A program made the translations under genes and the position numbers. Below, piece by piece: positions 36,283 to 45,454 of a stretch of 64,000 bases of DNA. The stretch is from Paenarthrobacter sp. AR 02 (GTDB lineage Bacteria; Actinomycetota; Actinomycetes; Actinomycetales; Micrococcaceae). The notes under the pieces were generated by a model that worked only from the letters and a program-made list of their open reading frames with translations, made no database searches and was not told where the DNA came from. Position 1 is the stretch's first letter. The number at the start of each line of letters is the position of its first letter. The stretch is from contig NZ_JAJUKH010000005.1 in NCBI RefSeq assembly GCF_021538675.1, forward strand, positions 62,001 through 126,000, written 5' to 3'.

Positions 36283-36299
36283 CCAACTGGACCAGTTGG
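36283..36299. repeat. 17-bp perfect palindrome CCAACTGG-A-CCAGTTGG
   Basis: 8-bp perfect arms around a single A. It is 37 bp downstream of the lipA stem-loop (in the lipA reading direction) and about 190 bp upstream of the DUF4191 gene start. It looks like an operator with no obvious client promoter. Confidence 0.5.
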
Positions 36300-36335
36300 A
36301 AGGCAAGAACCGCTTCTACCTCGGTTAAACCGATT

Positions 36336-36368
36336 CTGCCGCACCGCACTGTCCGTGCGGTGCGGCAG
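36336..36368 (-). terminator. Stem-loop after lipA
   Basis: CTGCCGCACCGCAC (36336-36349) pairs perfectly with GTGCGGTGCGGCAG (36355-36368) around 5 nt. It starts 6 bp after the lipA stop. The following sequence on the minus strand is AATCGG, not T-rich. Confidence 0.75.
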
Positions 36369-36373
36369 GCCGG

Positions 36374-37381
36374 TTAGCTGTGGGCTGCGAGGATGGTGGA
36401 GGCTTCCTGGCGGGTGGTCCCGGAGGACTCGATGTGGGCCAGGGCGGCGGGGATTTCCCAGCCTTTCTTGCGCATCGCGGTGGCCCACAGGCGCCCGGCA
36501 CGGTAGGAGGAGCGGACCAGCGGGCCGGACATGACGCCGAGGAATCCGATCTCCTCGGCCTCGTGCTGCAGGTCCACGAACTCCTGCGGCTTGACCCACC
36601 GGTCCACCGGAAGGTGCCGTTCGGAGGGGCGCAGGTACTGGGTGATCGTGATCAGGTCACACCCGGCCGCGTGCAGGTCACGCAGGGCCTCGGAAATCTC
36701 CTCACGGGTCTCGCCCATGCCCAGGATCAGGTTGGACTTGGTCACCATGCCCAGGTCCCGGCCCTGGGTGATGACATCCAGGGACCGCTCATACCGGAAC
36801 GCCGGCCGGATCCGCTTGAAAATCCTCGGCACGGTCTCGACGTTGTGCGCGAACACCTCGGGCTTGGAATCGCAGATCGCCGCGATGTGCTCGGGCTTGC
36901 CGGAGAAGTCCGGGATCAGCAACTCCACCCCGGTGCCCGGGTTCAGTTCGTGGATCTTCCGCACCGTTTCGGCGTACAACCACACACCCTCATCGGCCAG
37001 GTCATCACGGGCCACACCGGTCACCGTGGCGTACCGCAACTGCATGGCCTGCACCGAGCGGGCCACCTTCGTGGGTTCGAACATGTCCACCGGGGAAGGT
37101 TTGCCGGTATCGATCTGGCAGAAATCACAGCGCCGGGTGCACTCGGACCCGCCGATCAGGAACGTCGCTTCCTTATCTTCCCAGCACTCGAAAATGTTCG
37201 GGCAGCCGGCCTCTTCACAGACCGTGTGCAACCCTTCCTTCTTCACCAGGTTCTTGAGCTGGACGAACTCAGGACCCATCTGGACCTTGGCCTTGATCCA
37301 CTCAGGCTTACGTTCAACCGGTACCGCCGAGTTACGCTGCTCAACGCGCAGCAACTTACGGCCTTCAGGTGCCAAGGTCAC
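36374..37381 (-). CDS. lipA: Lipoyl synthase LipA
   Basis: Radical-SAM enzyme that inserts two sulfurs into octanoyl groups to make lipoyl. The auxiliary cluster uses Cys55, Cys60 and Cys66 ([12 protein letters not shown]); the radical-SAM cluster uses Cys81, Cys85 and Cys88 (CTRRCDFC). The C-terminal RSSYRAG Arg-Ser motif is present. 335 residues. The GTG start overlaps the lipB stop (GTGA), so lipB-lipA form one operon. Its products serve the two lipoyl domains of SucB/DlaT encoded 8 kb away. Confidence 0.97.
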   Translation of the reverse strand: MTLAPEGRKLLRVEQRNSAVPVERKPEWIKAKVQMGPEFVQLKNLVKKEGLHTVCEEAGCPNIFECWEDKEATFLIGGSECTRRCDFCQIDTGKPSPVDMFEPTKVARSVQAMQLRYATVTGVARDDLADEGVWLYAETVRKIHELNPGTGVELLIPDFSGKPEHIAAICDSKPEVFAHNVETVPRIFKRIRPAFRYERSLDVITQGRDLGMVTKSNLILGMGETREEISEALRDLHAAGCDLITITQYLRPSERHLPVDRWVKPQEFVDLQHEAEEIGFLGVMSGPLVRSSYRAGRLWATAMRKKGWEIPAALAHIESSGTTRQEASTILAAHS

Positions 37382-38046
37382 TGGAGTGCTCCTTCGGGGG
37401 TGGAAACGAGTGCTTCTTCGTGCTTGCTGAATTCTTCAACGAAGCGGTCAACGATATCGGCCGGATTGATGGTTTGGCCTGTTTCCAGCGACATGGTGGT
37501 GACGCTGGCGTCGGTGATGCCGCACGCAATGATCTGTGCATAGGGTGCCAGGTCATTGCTGCAGTTGATGGCCACGCCGTGCATGGTGACGCCGTCGAGT
37601 ACTCGGATCCCGATGGCCGCAATCTTGCGGTCCGGACCCTTTTCGTCGGCGAGGATCCAGACCCCGGCCCGGCCCTTGACGGTCACAGCGTTGATGCCGT
37701 AGTCCTTCATCACGGCGATCATGATTGCCTCAAGGCGCTCAACGTAGTCGCGGATTCCGGCACGGTTCTTGAGCTTCAGGATGGGGTAGGCGATCAATTG
37801 TCCCGGCCCGTGCCAGGTCAATTTGCCACCCCGGTCCACGGGAACGACAGGAGTGCCGTCAAAGGGACGCTCGTGGTCCTCCGTGAGCTTGCCGGCCGTG
37901 TAAACGGCGGCATGCTCCAGAAGCAGTACGGTGCTGTTCTTCTCGCCCGCAACAACCTTGTTGTGGATCTCGCGCTGCAGGTCCCAGCCCTGCATGTAGT
38001 CAACGAAATCAGGGGCAAGACCCAGTTGTGAAAACTCAAGAGTCAT
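37378..38046 (-). CDS. lipB: Octanoyltransferase LipB
   Basis: Moves octanoyl from acyl carrier protein to lipoyl domains. The core [35 protein letters not shown] (catalytic Lys region) and IACGI with the acyl-thioester Cys are present. 222 residues from ATG 38046. Codons further upstream are in frame but lack motifs, and TAAGCT sits 7 nt before this ATG. It overlaps lipA. Confidence 0.95.
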   Translation of the reverse strand: MTLEFSQLGLAPDFVDYMQGWDLQREIHNKVVAGEKNSTVLLLEHAAVYTAGKLTEDHERPFDGTPVVPVDRGGKLTWHGPGQLIAYPILKLKNRAGIRDYVERLEAIMIAVMKDYGINAVTVKGRAGVWILADEKGPDRKIAAIGIRVLDGVTMHGVAINCSNDLAPYAQIIACGITDASVTTMSLETGQTINPADIVDRFVEEFSKHEEALVSTPEGALQ

Positions 38047-38059
38047 GCGTTCAAGCTTA
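38047..38059 (-). promoter_or_regulatory. Leaderless-type -10 element of lipB-lipA
   Basis: On the minus strand TAAGCT (38059-38054) is 7 nt before the lipB ATG at 38046. Confidence 0.5.
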
Positions 38060-38175
38060 GACCCCGCAGCAGACTGGCCATGGTTTTGTGGTGAACCTCT
38101 CAGTCGCATCGCCGCTATTGGACAGTGACGAAGGTGGCCCTGTGGATAACTTCTGCACCGATCCCGGGTCTCCGG

Positions 38176-38187
38176 TAGACCTTATCC
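38176..38187 (+). promoter_or_regulatory. Possible leaderless -10 element of the kinase gene
   Basis: TAGACC (38176-38181) plus TTATCC is 6 nt before ATG 38188. The last base departs from TANNNT, so this is weaker than the others. Confidence 0.35.
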
Positions 38188-39783
38188 ATGGAAACTCTCG
38201 ATTCTGCTGATATGCCTCCCAACCTGCCGGGGTATCGGATCAGCCGTCAACTGGGCACGGGCGCGAGCTCCACGGTGTGGCTGGCGAGGAGAAACGGAGA
38301 CGGAGAGCGGTTCGCCATCAAATGCGTCACGGTGGCCGCCCATGGTCCCGCGGAGGCGCAGGGGATTGATGGCGGCGTTTCCCGCGAGGCCGGCATCTTG
38401 TTTGGGGTAAAACACAAGCACCTGGTTGGCATTCACGACGTCGTCCAGTTCGAGATCGATGGACATGGAGCCCAAGGAATTGTCATGGACTATGCCGCGG
38501 GGGGCTCGTTGGCGAACCTGCTGTCCGGTCGGGGCCGGCTCCGGGTGGGGGAGGTTGTAACTGTTCTGGGGCCCCTTGCCCAAGCCTTGGACTACCTCCA
38601 CTCCCAGGGACTGGTGCACGGGGACGTCTCGCCGGGAAACGTTTTGTTCACGGCCGAAGGAATGCCGCTGCTGGCAGATTTCGGGATCACGTCCAGGGTG
38701 GGCGACGCCCAAAACAGCCTGGACGTGGGTACGCCTGGTTTCATCGACCCTGTGGGCGTCGTTTCCGAGGGCCACGACGAGGGGGCATTGCGGCCGGAAC
38801 GCGACGTGTATTCCCTTGCGGCTGTCGGATGGTTCTGCCTGACGGGCTCGGTCCCCGAACAGGCAGCGGACCGACCGCCTTTGTCATTTGTAGCCGACGA
38901 TGTTCCCCGGTCCATCGCCGGCGCGTTGGAGGCCGCTTTGGATCCGGACCCCCGGATGCGGCCATCCGCTAGGGAATTTTCGACGGCGATTTTCCGCAGT
39001 GCAGCCCCGCAAGGAGTGGACCTGGCAGGGGCGGTGCACGCGTCCGTCATTCCGGAATTGCTGACCCGGCGGCAGGCGCTGGATCGAAAACCACGCCAGC
39101 GTGCCCGGAAGTTCGGGAAGCTGCACTCGCCCCGACGGTTGGTAAAGGCTGCGACACCCCGGCCACGGCGGACGCCCAAGCCACGCAAAAACATGGGGCG
39201 CGTACGGGCAGCCGTGGTTCTCGGGATCGGAGTCCTCGTCGGTGCCGCTGCGTGGGGCCTGTGGGCGCAGGGGAAGCCATCGGCGACGCCGTCCGGAGTG
39301 GGGAACGGTGCTCGCGCGTCCAGTGAGGGCCTGACGGCGGACATTCTGGAGTCATCCCGCCTCCAGGAAGGCCTCAAACAGGAGCTTCGGTCCGATGACC
39401 TGGCGGTCGTTGTGCCGGCGTTGGCGACTGTGCGGGATGTGGCGTTGCGTGAAGGCCCTGTGGAGCTGCTGGCTGTGATCAACGCACCGGGATCACCGGC
39501 CGAAGCCGCCGACCACCAAGTGGGGGACCACCTTCGAACAGCCGGCACGGTGTTTGCCGGACTCGCCACCACCGTGACGGCGGTGACCATCGAGGAACCC
39601 CCTCAGCCCGACCACGCAATGGTGGGGCTCGTAGCCGCTACGTCGGCCTATGAGGAGCGACTCTCCTCAGGTTCGGTGGTCCGTTCAGAGCCGGCGGGGA
39701 CGCCGCAGCATCTCCGGCTGCATCTGGAGCGTCGCGACGGGCGATGGCAGATCGTAGAGATCCTGGCCGGCACCACGGGCTGA
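38188..39783 (+). CDS. Membrane-anchored Ser/Thr protein kinase, HGD-type catalytic loop
   Basis: PknB-like kinase of 531 residues. Glycine loop GTGASSTV (23-30), Lys45 in FAIKCV, Glu67 in SREAG, catalytic Asp146 with Asn151 in HGDVSPGN, and Asp164 of DFG are all there, so catalysis is plausible. The usual Arg of HRD is Gly145, and the activation segment ends GTPGFIDPVG instead of a GTPxYMAPE form, which removes the usual activation-loop clamp. A Lys/Arg-rich linker (about 280-335) precedes one membrane segment near 337-358; the outer domain of about 170 residues has no PASTA repeat and is unknown. It stands divergent from lipB. Confidence 0.85.
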   Translation: METLDSADMPPNLPGYRISRQLGTGASSTVWLARRNGDGERFAIKCVTVAAHGPAEAQGIDGGVSREAGILFGVKHKHLVGIHDVVQFEIDGHGAQGIVMDYAAGGSLANLLSGRGRLRVGEVVTVLGPLAQALDYLHSQGLVHGDVSPGNVLFTAEGMPLLADFGITSRVGDAQNSLDVGTPGFIDPVGVVSEGHDEGALRPERDVYSLAAVGWFCLTGSVPEQAADRPPLSFVADDVPRSIAGALEAALDPDPRMRPSAREFSTAIFRSAAPQGVDLAGAVHASVIPELLTRRQALDRKPRQRARKFGKLHSPRRLVKAATPRPRRTPKPRKNMGRVRAAVVLGIGVLVGAAAWGLWAQGKPSATPSGVGNGARASSEGLTADILESSRLQEGLKQELRSDDLAVVVPALATVRDVALREGPVELLAVINAPGSPAEAADHQVGDHLRTAGTVFAGLATTVTAVTIEEPPQPDHAMVGLVAATSAYEERLSSGSVVRSEPAGTPQHLRLHLERRDGRWQIVEILAGTTG

Positions 39784-39797
39784 GCTTGCTGAAGTCC

Positions 39798-40697
39798 CTA
39801 GTGGTCCTTTGCCGATGTCAGCCATTCCATCGCTTGAGGAAGCGAGGGGTGCTGCCACATGAAGCCGGCGTCCGCCAGGCGTCCGGCGTCCATCCTTTGG
39901 TTCGCCAGCACGAGTTCGTCCGCCAGCTTTCCGAGGACCAGCCGAAGCGCCGGACGGGGGACCCGGCAAAACGCCGGCCTGTGGAACGCTTTTGCCAGGT
40001 GGGACACAATGGTGTTCACATCAGCGCTTTCGGGAGCGCAGACATTCACCGGTCCGTCGATGTCGGCCGTCAAAAGGTACGCCAACGCGGCAGCTTCATC
40101 GGCCAGCGTGATCCACGGCCAGTATTGGCGTCCGTTGCCAAAGGGGCCTCCGAGCCCGAGCTTCAGGAGGGGGAGCAGTGGCCCCAGGGCTCCACCTGAC
40201 AGGCTGAGAACCACGCCGGTCCTCGGCGTTACTACGCGCACGCCCGGCGGCGCGGTCCTCGCAGTCCGCTCCCACTCCACGCAGAGGGGGCCTAGGACGC
40301 CTCCGCCGGGGCCCGAGTCCTCCCGGAGTGGGCCATCTGTCGTTGCGCCGTAGTAGCCGGACGCGGATTGGCTGATGAATACCGATGGCGGTTCGCTTAG
40401 CCGCCCCATGGCCTCAGTCAGGGTGCGGGTGGGCTGGAGGCGTGAATCCCGAAGCACCTGGATTCGCTTCTTCGTCCACGGGCGGTCACCTATGCCGGCC
40501 CCGGAGAGGTTCACCACGGCATCGACGCCCTGGAACACTTTTTCGTCCAGCTCTCCAGCGGCGGGGTTCCAGGCCCACTCCGCTGCATTCCTGGCAGGCC
40601 GGCGGACCAGCCGGACGACGTCGTGGCCCTGGCTGGCCAGTTGCTCCGACAGGGCCGTCCCGATCATTCCCGACGCTCCGGACATCACGATTCGCAT
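39798..40697 (-). CDS. TIGR01777 family epimerase (SDR39U1-like)
   Basis: Extended SDR with NADP loop SGASGMIGTALSEQL at the N-terminus, NLSGAGIGDRPWTKKRI, SASGYYGAT (the Tyr of the active-site region), and the characteristic WPWITLADEAAAL. 299 residues from ATG 40697. This family is found between dlaT and lipB in M. tuberculosis (Rv2216 position), and here it keeps its place relative to lipB and sucB. Its reaction is unknown. It is convergent with the kinase gene (14 bp). Confidence 0.88.
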   Translation of the reverse strand: MRIVMSGASGMIGTALSEQLASQGHDVVRLVRRPARNAAEWAWNPAAGELDEKVFQGVDAVVNLSGAGIGDRPWTKKRIQVLRDSRLQPTRTLTEAMGRLSEPPSVFISQSASGYYGATTDGPLREDSGPGGGVLGPLCVEWERTARTAPPGVRVVTPRTGVVLSLSGGALGPLLPLLKLGLGGPFGNGRQYWPWITLADEAAALAYLLTADIDGPVNVCAPESADVNTIVSHLAKAFHRPAFCRVPRPALRLVLGKLADELVLANQRMDAGRLADAGFMWQHPSLPQAMEWLTSAKDH

Positions 40698-40770
40698 GAC
40701 CCATCTCACCATGGCGAAGGCACGCGGGGGAAACGCCCGTCGATGCCCGGGACGTCGGGTGGGTCTTGAC

Positions 40771-40782
40771 TATGATCGAACA
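40771..40782 (+). promoter_or_regulatory. Leaderless-type -10 element of the tricorn gene
   Basis: TATGAT (40771-40776) plus CGAACA places it exactly 6 nt before ATG 40783. Confidence 0.6.
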
Positions 40783-43700
40783 ATGACCTCCTCCAGCTAC
40801 CTCCGTTTCCCGCATGTGCACGGCGATCTGGTCACCTTCGTGGCCGAAGACGACATCTGGGTCGCGCCCCTTTCCGGCGGCCGCGCCTGGCGGGTTTCCT
40901 CCCAGCAATTGCCTGCACGGAACCCGCGGTTTACCCCGGACGGCCAGCGGCTGGTGTGGACGGTTATCGTCGGAACGTCACCGGAAGTGGTGACGGCGGA
41001 TGTCGACGGCGGAGGGTACAGGCAGCTCAGCTACTTCGGGCACAGCACCACCAAGGTCAAGGGGTTCACCCCCTCGGGCCATGTCATTGTCACCACTGCG
41101 TTTCAGCAGTCCGAAAGCCGCCACACGTACGCCTACAGCCTTCCGCTGGACGGCGGCTCCGCCGTCGAACTTCCTTTCGGACCGGTCGAGGCCGTTGCCT
41201 ATGGGCCCGAGGTCGGTGACGAGAAGCCAGTGGTACTGGCCAGCGTGCTGTCCCGCGAGCCGGCTTGGTGGAAGCGGTACCGCGGCGGCACGGCGGGCAA
41301 GCTATGGATCGACGCCGACGGCAACGGAGAATTCGAACGGCTGCTTCCGGAGATCGAAGGCAACCTGACGGACCCTCTGTGGATCCAGGGCCGCATTGCC
41401 TTCCTCTCAGACCATGAGGGGTACGGAAATCTGTACTCGGTTTTGCCTGATGGTTCAGGACTGCGGCGGCACACCGATCACGAGGATTTCTATGTCCGCC
41501 ATGCCAGTACCGATGGCCAGCGGGTTGTCTTCGAATCCGCTGGCGAGTTGTGGATTCTTCCGTCGCTCGACGCTGATGTCCAGGCCACAAAGCTGGACAT
41601 CAGCCTGGGTTCGGCGTCCCCGGCACGCCGCGCGGCGCCCCTGAAAGTGTCCGCCCACCTTGGCGATGTTGTGCCGAACCTGACCGGAACTGCCAGCGCC
41701 GTGGAATCGCACGGCACCGTACATTGGCTTCGGCACAAGGACGGTCCCTCGCGTGTGGTTGAGGCTACTCCCGGTGTCCGTGCCCGTTTACCTCGTCCGC
41801 TGACAGAGGGACGGATCGCTTACGTCGCAGATCACGGTGGAGTGGAGGCGCTGTACATCAAGCGCATTGCCACACCTCTGTCGGCTGCAGTCGAAGTGCC
41901 CAAGGCGGCCGTTGAGCAGCCCAAGCCCACAAACGACGCCGACCCGTTGCCGAAGCCGGTATCGGCGTCCAACGTCCTGGGGCAGGACAAAGTTGCTGCG
42001 GGAGTCGAACAGGGCGCCCACGGGGTGGCCACCGTTGGAGCAACGGGCAACGCCGGCGATGACGCCAGTGCGGGCCAGTCCGCGGACACCGTGGGCGGTA
42101 TGGAATCGCCGGCAGCCCCAGCTGCGGAAAACACCGCGCAGCTCCGGATCGAATTTCCGGCCCTGACCCGGACAAGTGCGCAGGAGGCCAGCCCGGACGG
42201 CCGCTGGCTTGCTGTAGGCACATCGTTTGGTGACGTCTTCGTTGCCGATACCTCCACCGGGGCGCTGACACGTCTCGTGAGCGTCGGAGAGGGGAGCATT
42301 GATGAGTTGTCGTGGTCTGCCGATTCGGAATGGCTTGCGTGGTCCGAACCGGTGACTTCGTTCGGGTCGCGGAGCAAGCTCAGGATGACCCGCCCCGGCG
42401 GGAAGGAGTCCGCAATCGTGGATGTCACGGATGGCCGCTTCTGCGATACCTCGCCGCGGTTTACGCCGGACGGAAAGTTCCTCGCGTTCCTGTCCAACCG
42501 GAGTTTTGACCCCGTCTACGACGGCCACTCCTTCGATTTGTCCTTCCCGAGCCCCATCAAGCCGTACCTGGTGGCGCTGGCGGCAGACACGCCGTCGCCG
42601 TTTGGACCCTCGATTGACACGCTTGAGGATGAGGTCCCCACCCAGGAGAAGTCCGACGACGGCGCTGTCGCCACCGTTCGCGTCGACGCCGACGGGCTGG
42701 CGCACCGCGTTATCACCGTCCCGGTTCCGCAAGGCAACTATTCGGACCTTTCCGCCGCGGACGGTGCACTGTTGTGGTTGGACACTGAGCTCACGGGTGT
42801 CACAGGTGAGGGCAAGGGAACACTGCAGGACAAGAAGACGGCGCCGTCCCTGGTGCGTTACGACCTCGGCAAGCGTAAGCAGGCCACCCTCGTCAAGGCA
42901 GTGGACAGCTACCGCTTGTCCGGGGACTTGAGCCGCATCGTCTATGTCCTGGACAAGCAGGTCACATCAGTGCCTGCGGACAGCAAAGTGGACGACGATT
43001 CCGCCGAGCTGGTCAAGGTGGAGCTCAACAGGATCCGTGTCATCCTGGACCCCGTTGCTGCCTGGGGCCAGGCATTTGAGGAGGCCTGGAGGTTGCAGCG
43101 CGATTTCTTCTGGACCGCAGACATGGCCGGGCAGGATTGGGATTCGGTGTACAAGCTTTACCGCCCGATCGTGGACCGGCTCGGTACCCACGACGACCTT
43201 GTTGACCTGTTGTGGGAGATCCATGGTGAGCTCGGCACGTCCCACGCCTATGTGAAGCCGGCAGCGGTCACGGAGGCCGGACGGAATGGACAGGGCCGGC
43301 TCGGTGCCGAATTGCAGCTCGGCACGAAGGGCTGGGAGATTACCAGGATCCTTGCAGGGGAGTCCTCCGATCCGCTGGCTACTTCGCCGTTGACGCGTCC
43401 CGGCGCGGACGCGAAGGTGGGCGACGTGCTCTTGGCGATCGACGGCGTCGAACTTTCCGCTGTACTGACTCCAGCCATGCAGCTGGTGGGTGCGGCGGGC
43501 CGAACTGTGGAACTGACGCTGTTGAACGGCGCCGGCCACGGCGAAGCAGCCGGACAGCAGCGCCGGGTGGCGGTGGTTCCGGTGCGCGACGAGGAAAGGC
43601 TGCGCTACCAGGACTGGGTCCGTGCCAACAGGCGGACTGTCCGGGAGGCATCCAACGGCAAGTTCGGCTATCTTCACGTCCCGGACATGATGGCCAATGG

Positions 43701-44295
43701 CTGGGCGCAGCTCCACCGGGACCTTGATACGGAAACCGCGTTGGACGGCCTGATCGTCGACGTAAGGCGCAACCGTGGGGGCCACACCTCCCAGCTGGTG
43801 GCCGAACTCATCGGACGCAAGGTCACGGGATGGAGCATGCCACGCGGTGAAAAGCCCCGAACCTACCCTGATCACGCCCCGCGGGGACCGGTCATCATCC
43901 TCACCGACGAATTTGCCGGGTCCGATGGCGACATCATCACGCAGGTCTCGAAGCTGCGCGGCATTGGCCCTGTTATTGGCACCCGGACCTGGGGCGGCGT
44001 CGTGGGCATTGACAACCGGTTCGCCTTGGCAGACGGAACGGGCGTCACGCAGCCGCGGTACGCCACGTGGTTCAACGGGGGCATCGGGTGGGACGTGGAG
44101 AACCGCGGAGTGGAGCCCGACATTGAGGTCCTCTTCCCGCCGCACGCCTACGCGGCCGGTACGGATCCGCAGCTGGAATACGGCATCGGGGCGCTCAAGG
44201 AAATGATCCAGGAATTGCCCACCGATCGGCCTCCGCTGCGTGAAGGTTACCGGAAGGTGCGTCCGGCGCCGTTGCCGTCGCGTCCGCAAAGCTAG
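40783..44295 (+). CDS. Tricorn protease homolog
   Basis: Large cytosolic serine peptidase (S41 family) that trims peptides made by the proteasome or ATP-dependent proteases. 1170 residues. The N-terminal half is a beta-propeller region (VTFVAEDDIWVAPLSGG, FTPDGQRLVW). Then come the C1 segment, a PDZ-like domain (GDVLLAIDGVEL near 880-920) and the C2 catalytic domain. His821 in LGTSHAYV and Ser1047 in FAGSDGDI are the likely catalytic His and Ser. A low-complexity Ala/Pro/Gly insert lies at about residues 370-450. ATG 40783 is chosen from the leaderless signal. With pepA 5 kb away this supports peptide turnover. Confidence 0.92.
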   Translation: MTSSSYLRFPHVHGDLVTFVAEDDIWVAPLSGGRAWRVSSQQLPARNPRFTPDGQRLVWTVIVGTSPEVVTADVDGGGYRQLSYFGHSTTKVKGFTPSGHVIVTTAFQQSESRHTYAYSLPLDGGSAVELPFGPVEAVAYGPEVGDEKPVVLASVLSREPAWWKRYRGGTAGKLWIDADGNGEFERLLPEIEGNLTDPLWIQGRIAFLSDHEGYGNLYSVLPDGSGLRRHTDHEDFYVRHASTDGQRVVFESAGELWILPSLDADVQATKLDISLGSASPARRAAPLKVSAHLGDVVPNLTGTASAVESHGTVHWLRHKDGPSRVVEATPGVRARLPRPLTEGRIAYVADHGGVEALYIKRIATPLSAAVEVPKAAVEQPKPTNDADPLPKPVSASNVLGQDKVAAGVEQGAHGVATVGATGNAGDDASAGQSADTVGGMESPAAPAAENTAQLRIEFPALTRTSAQEASPDGRWLAVGTSFGDVFVADTSTGALTRLVSVGEGSIDELSWSADSEWLAWSEPVTSFGSRSKLRMTRPGGKESAIVDVTDGRFCDTSPRFTPDGKFLAFLSNRSFDPVYDGHSFDLSFPSPIKPYLVALAADTPSPFGPSIDTLEDEVPTQEKSDDGAVATVRVDADGLAHRVITVPVPQGNYSDLSAADGALLWLDTELTGVTGEGKGTLQDKKTAPSLVRYDLGKRKQATLVKAVDSYRLSGDLSRIVYVLDKQVTSVPADSKVDDDSAELVKVELNRIRVILDPVAAWGQAFEEAWRLQRDFFWTADMAGQDWDSVYKLYRPIVDRLGTHDDLVDLLWEIHGELGTSHAYVKPAAVTEAGRNGQGRLGAELQLGTKGWEITRILAGESSDPLATSPLTRPGADAKVGDVLLAIDGVELSAVLTPAMQLVGAAGRTVELTLLNGAGHGEAAGQQRRVAVVPVRDEERLRYQDWVRANRRTVREASNGKFGYLHVPDMMANGWAQLHRDLDTETALDGLIVDVRRNRGGHTSQLVAELIGRKVTGWSMPRGEKPRTYPDHAPRGPVIILTDEFAGSDGDIITQVSKLRGIGPVIGTRTWGGVVGIDNRFALADGTGVTQPRYATWFNGGIGWDVENRGVEPDIEVLFPPHAYAAGTDPQLEYGIGALKEMIQELPTDRPPLREGYRKVRPAPLPSRPQS

Positions 44296-44314
44296 CGCGC
44301 ATCCCCGAGCATGG

Positions 44315-44356
44315 AAGAGCCCCGCCGCTTCGCAAGGAAGCGGCGGGGCTCTTTCA
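44315..44356. terminator. Bidirectional terminator between tricorn and osmC
   Basis: AAGAGCCCCGCCGCTTC (44315-44331) pairs perfectly over 17 bp with 44337-44353 around GCAAG, followed by TT on + and AAG-rich sequence on the other side. Confidence 0.88.
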
Positions 44357-44379
44357 CGTATCTGGTGCTGAGGGGAAGC

Positions 44380-44808
44380 CTAAGCGGCGAGGGTGGCATC
44401 CAAGGTGATCTCGATGCTTGCCAGGGCGCCGGATACGGGGCAGCCGGTCTTTGCGTCTTCGGAGATGCGGCGGAAGTCCTCTTCCGAGAGGCCGGGAACC
44501 TTTGCCGTCATGGTGAGGTGGCTTCCGGTGATACCGGTACCCGGGACGAAAGTTACATCAGCCTTGGTGTTGACCTCTTCCGCGGTGAATCCCTCTCCGG
44601 CCAAGGCGTGGCTGAAAGCCATGGAGAAGCAAGCGGAGTGGGCTGCGGCGATGAGTTCTTCAGGGCTGGTCTTGCCGCCGGACTGCTCGGTGCGTGCCTT
44701 CCAGGTGACATCGAAGGTGCCCAGGCCTGAGCTGTCCAGCGTGGTGTTGCCGGCGCCTTCGATGAGGGTGCCGTTCCAAACCGTGTGTGCGGTACGTGTT
44801 GCTGCCAT
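44380..44808 (-). CDS. OsmC family peroxiredoxin
   Basis: Organic-hydroperoxide reductase of the OsmC/Ohr family. The two active cysteines are in HSACFSMAFSHAL and KTGCPVSGALASIEI. TVWNGTLIEGAGNTTLDS at the N-terminus is OsmC-like. 142 residues from ATG 44808, which has AAGGAG 6 nt ahead; an upstream in-frame start lacks one. It is convergent with the tricorn gene and divergent from the VOC gene. Confidence 0.9.
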   Translation of the reverse strand: MAATRTAHTVWNGTLIEGAGNTTLDSSGLGTFDVTWKARTEQSGGKTSPEELIAAAHSACFSMAFSHALAGEGFTAEEVNTKADVTFVPGTGITGSHLTMTAKVPGLSEEDFRRISEDAKTGCPVSGALASIEITLDATLAA

Positions 44809-44928
44809 GTCCACTCCTTGGGGTCGTTGTGAGTCGGCAACCAGCATGGGCCGGTGCCACCGGGATCAATCCTAGGGATTTGGCGGCAGGACTGCACGGC
44901 CATTCTGCTGACAGTGGATTGTGACCCC

Positions 44929-44940
44929 TAGACTGGCCGA
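44929..44940 (+). promoter_or_regulatory. Leaderless-type -10 element of the VOC gene
   Basis: TAGACT (44929-44934) plus GGCCGA is exactly 6 nt before ATG 44941. CTGACA lies 15 nt upstream as a possible -35. Confidence 0.6.
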
Positions 44941-45324
44941 ATGGACACACAGGAAAAATCATCCGGCGCCCAACGCCGTGCCCCGAGAATAGCTTCGATC
45001 ATGGTTAACGCGGTGGACCCTTCCCGCCTTGCCGCTTTTTGGTCGGACCTGTTGGAGATGCCCATAGCCGCGGAGCATGAGGGATTCATATGGTTGCGTT
45101 CCACGGAGCCTGGCCTGCCGCAGTTGGCTTTTCAACAAGTCGCAGCACCAACGGAGGGCCGACGTCGCCTCCACCTGGACCTGCACGACGCCGACGCCGC
45201 GGCTTTGCGGGTGAAGGCCGAGTCGCTGGGGGCTACTTTTGTCGAGGGCCACGATATTGCAGATTTCCATTGGGACGTGATGCGTGACCCCGAGGGTAAC
45301 GAATTCTGCATTGCCCAGGAGTAG
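44941..45324 (+). CDS. VOC superfamily (glyoxalase/bleomycin-resistance-like) protein
   Basis: 127 residues of the vicinal-oxygen-chelate fold: IMVNAVDPSRLAAFWSDLL at the start, LHLDLHDADAAALRVKAESL in the middle, and VMRDPEGNEFCIAQ at the C-terminal end. The exact reaction cannot be predicted; many such proteins are annotated only as glyoxalase-like. A strong stem-loop follows. Confidence 0.85.
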   Translation: MDTQEKSSGAQRRAPRIASIMVNAVDPSRLAAFWSDLLEMPIAAEHEGFIWLRSTEPGLPQLAFQQVAAPTEGRRRLHLDLHDADAAALRVKAESLGATFVEGHDIADFHWDVMRDPEGNEFCIAQE

Positions 45325-45378
45325 CCAGCGCCGGTAACCAGCGTGGCTGCGTCAGCGTCCCTACCTCTTAACGCAGCA

Positions 45379-45420
45379 GCCGTCCCGCCCTGCAGGCTTG
45401 CAGGACGGGACGGCAGTGCT
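45379..45420. terminator. Terminator between the VOC gene and the membrane protein gene
   Basis: A 16-position stem with one C-A mismatch (45379-45394 against 45399-45414, GCCGTCCCG outermost) and a 4-nt loop. AGTGCTTTCT follows on +. It lies in the 130-bp convergent gap. Confidence 0.75.
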
Positions 45421-45454
45421 TTCTACGGGAAAGCTACCGCGGATCGAATCCGGT

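Larger units (their letters stand above)
36080..36373. other. 294-bp gap between DUF4191 and lipA
   Basis: No convincing gene. It contains the start-proximal promoter of the DUF4191 gene (TAGAAT, minus, 36094-36089), the inverted repeat CCAACTGG-A-CCAGTTGG (36283-36299), and the lipA stem-loop at 36336-36368. A 63-codon minus frame (36158-36349) is open but has no motif or good start. Confidence 0.6.

Noticed and set aside
36158..36349. 63-codon minus frame in the DUF4191-lipA gap
   Set aside because: No ribosome binding site, no motif, and it crosses the stem-loop of lipA; treated as non-coding.
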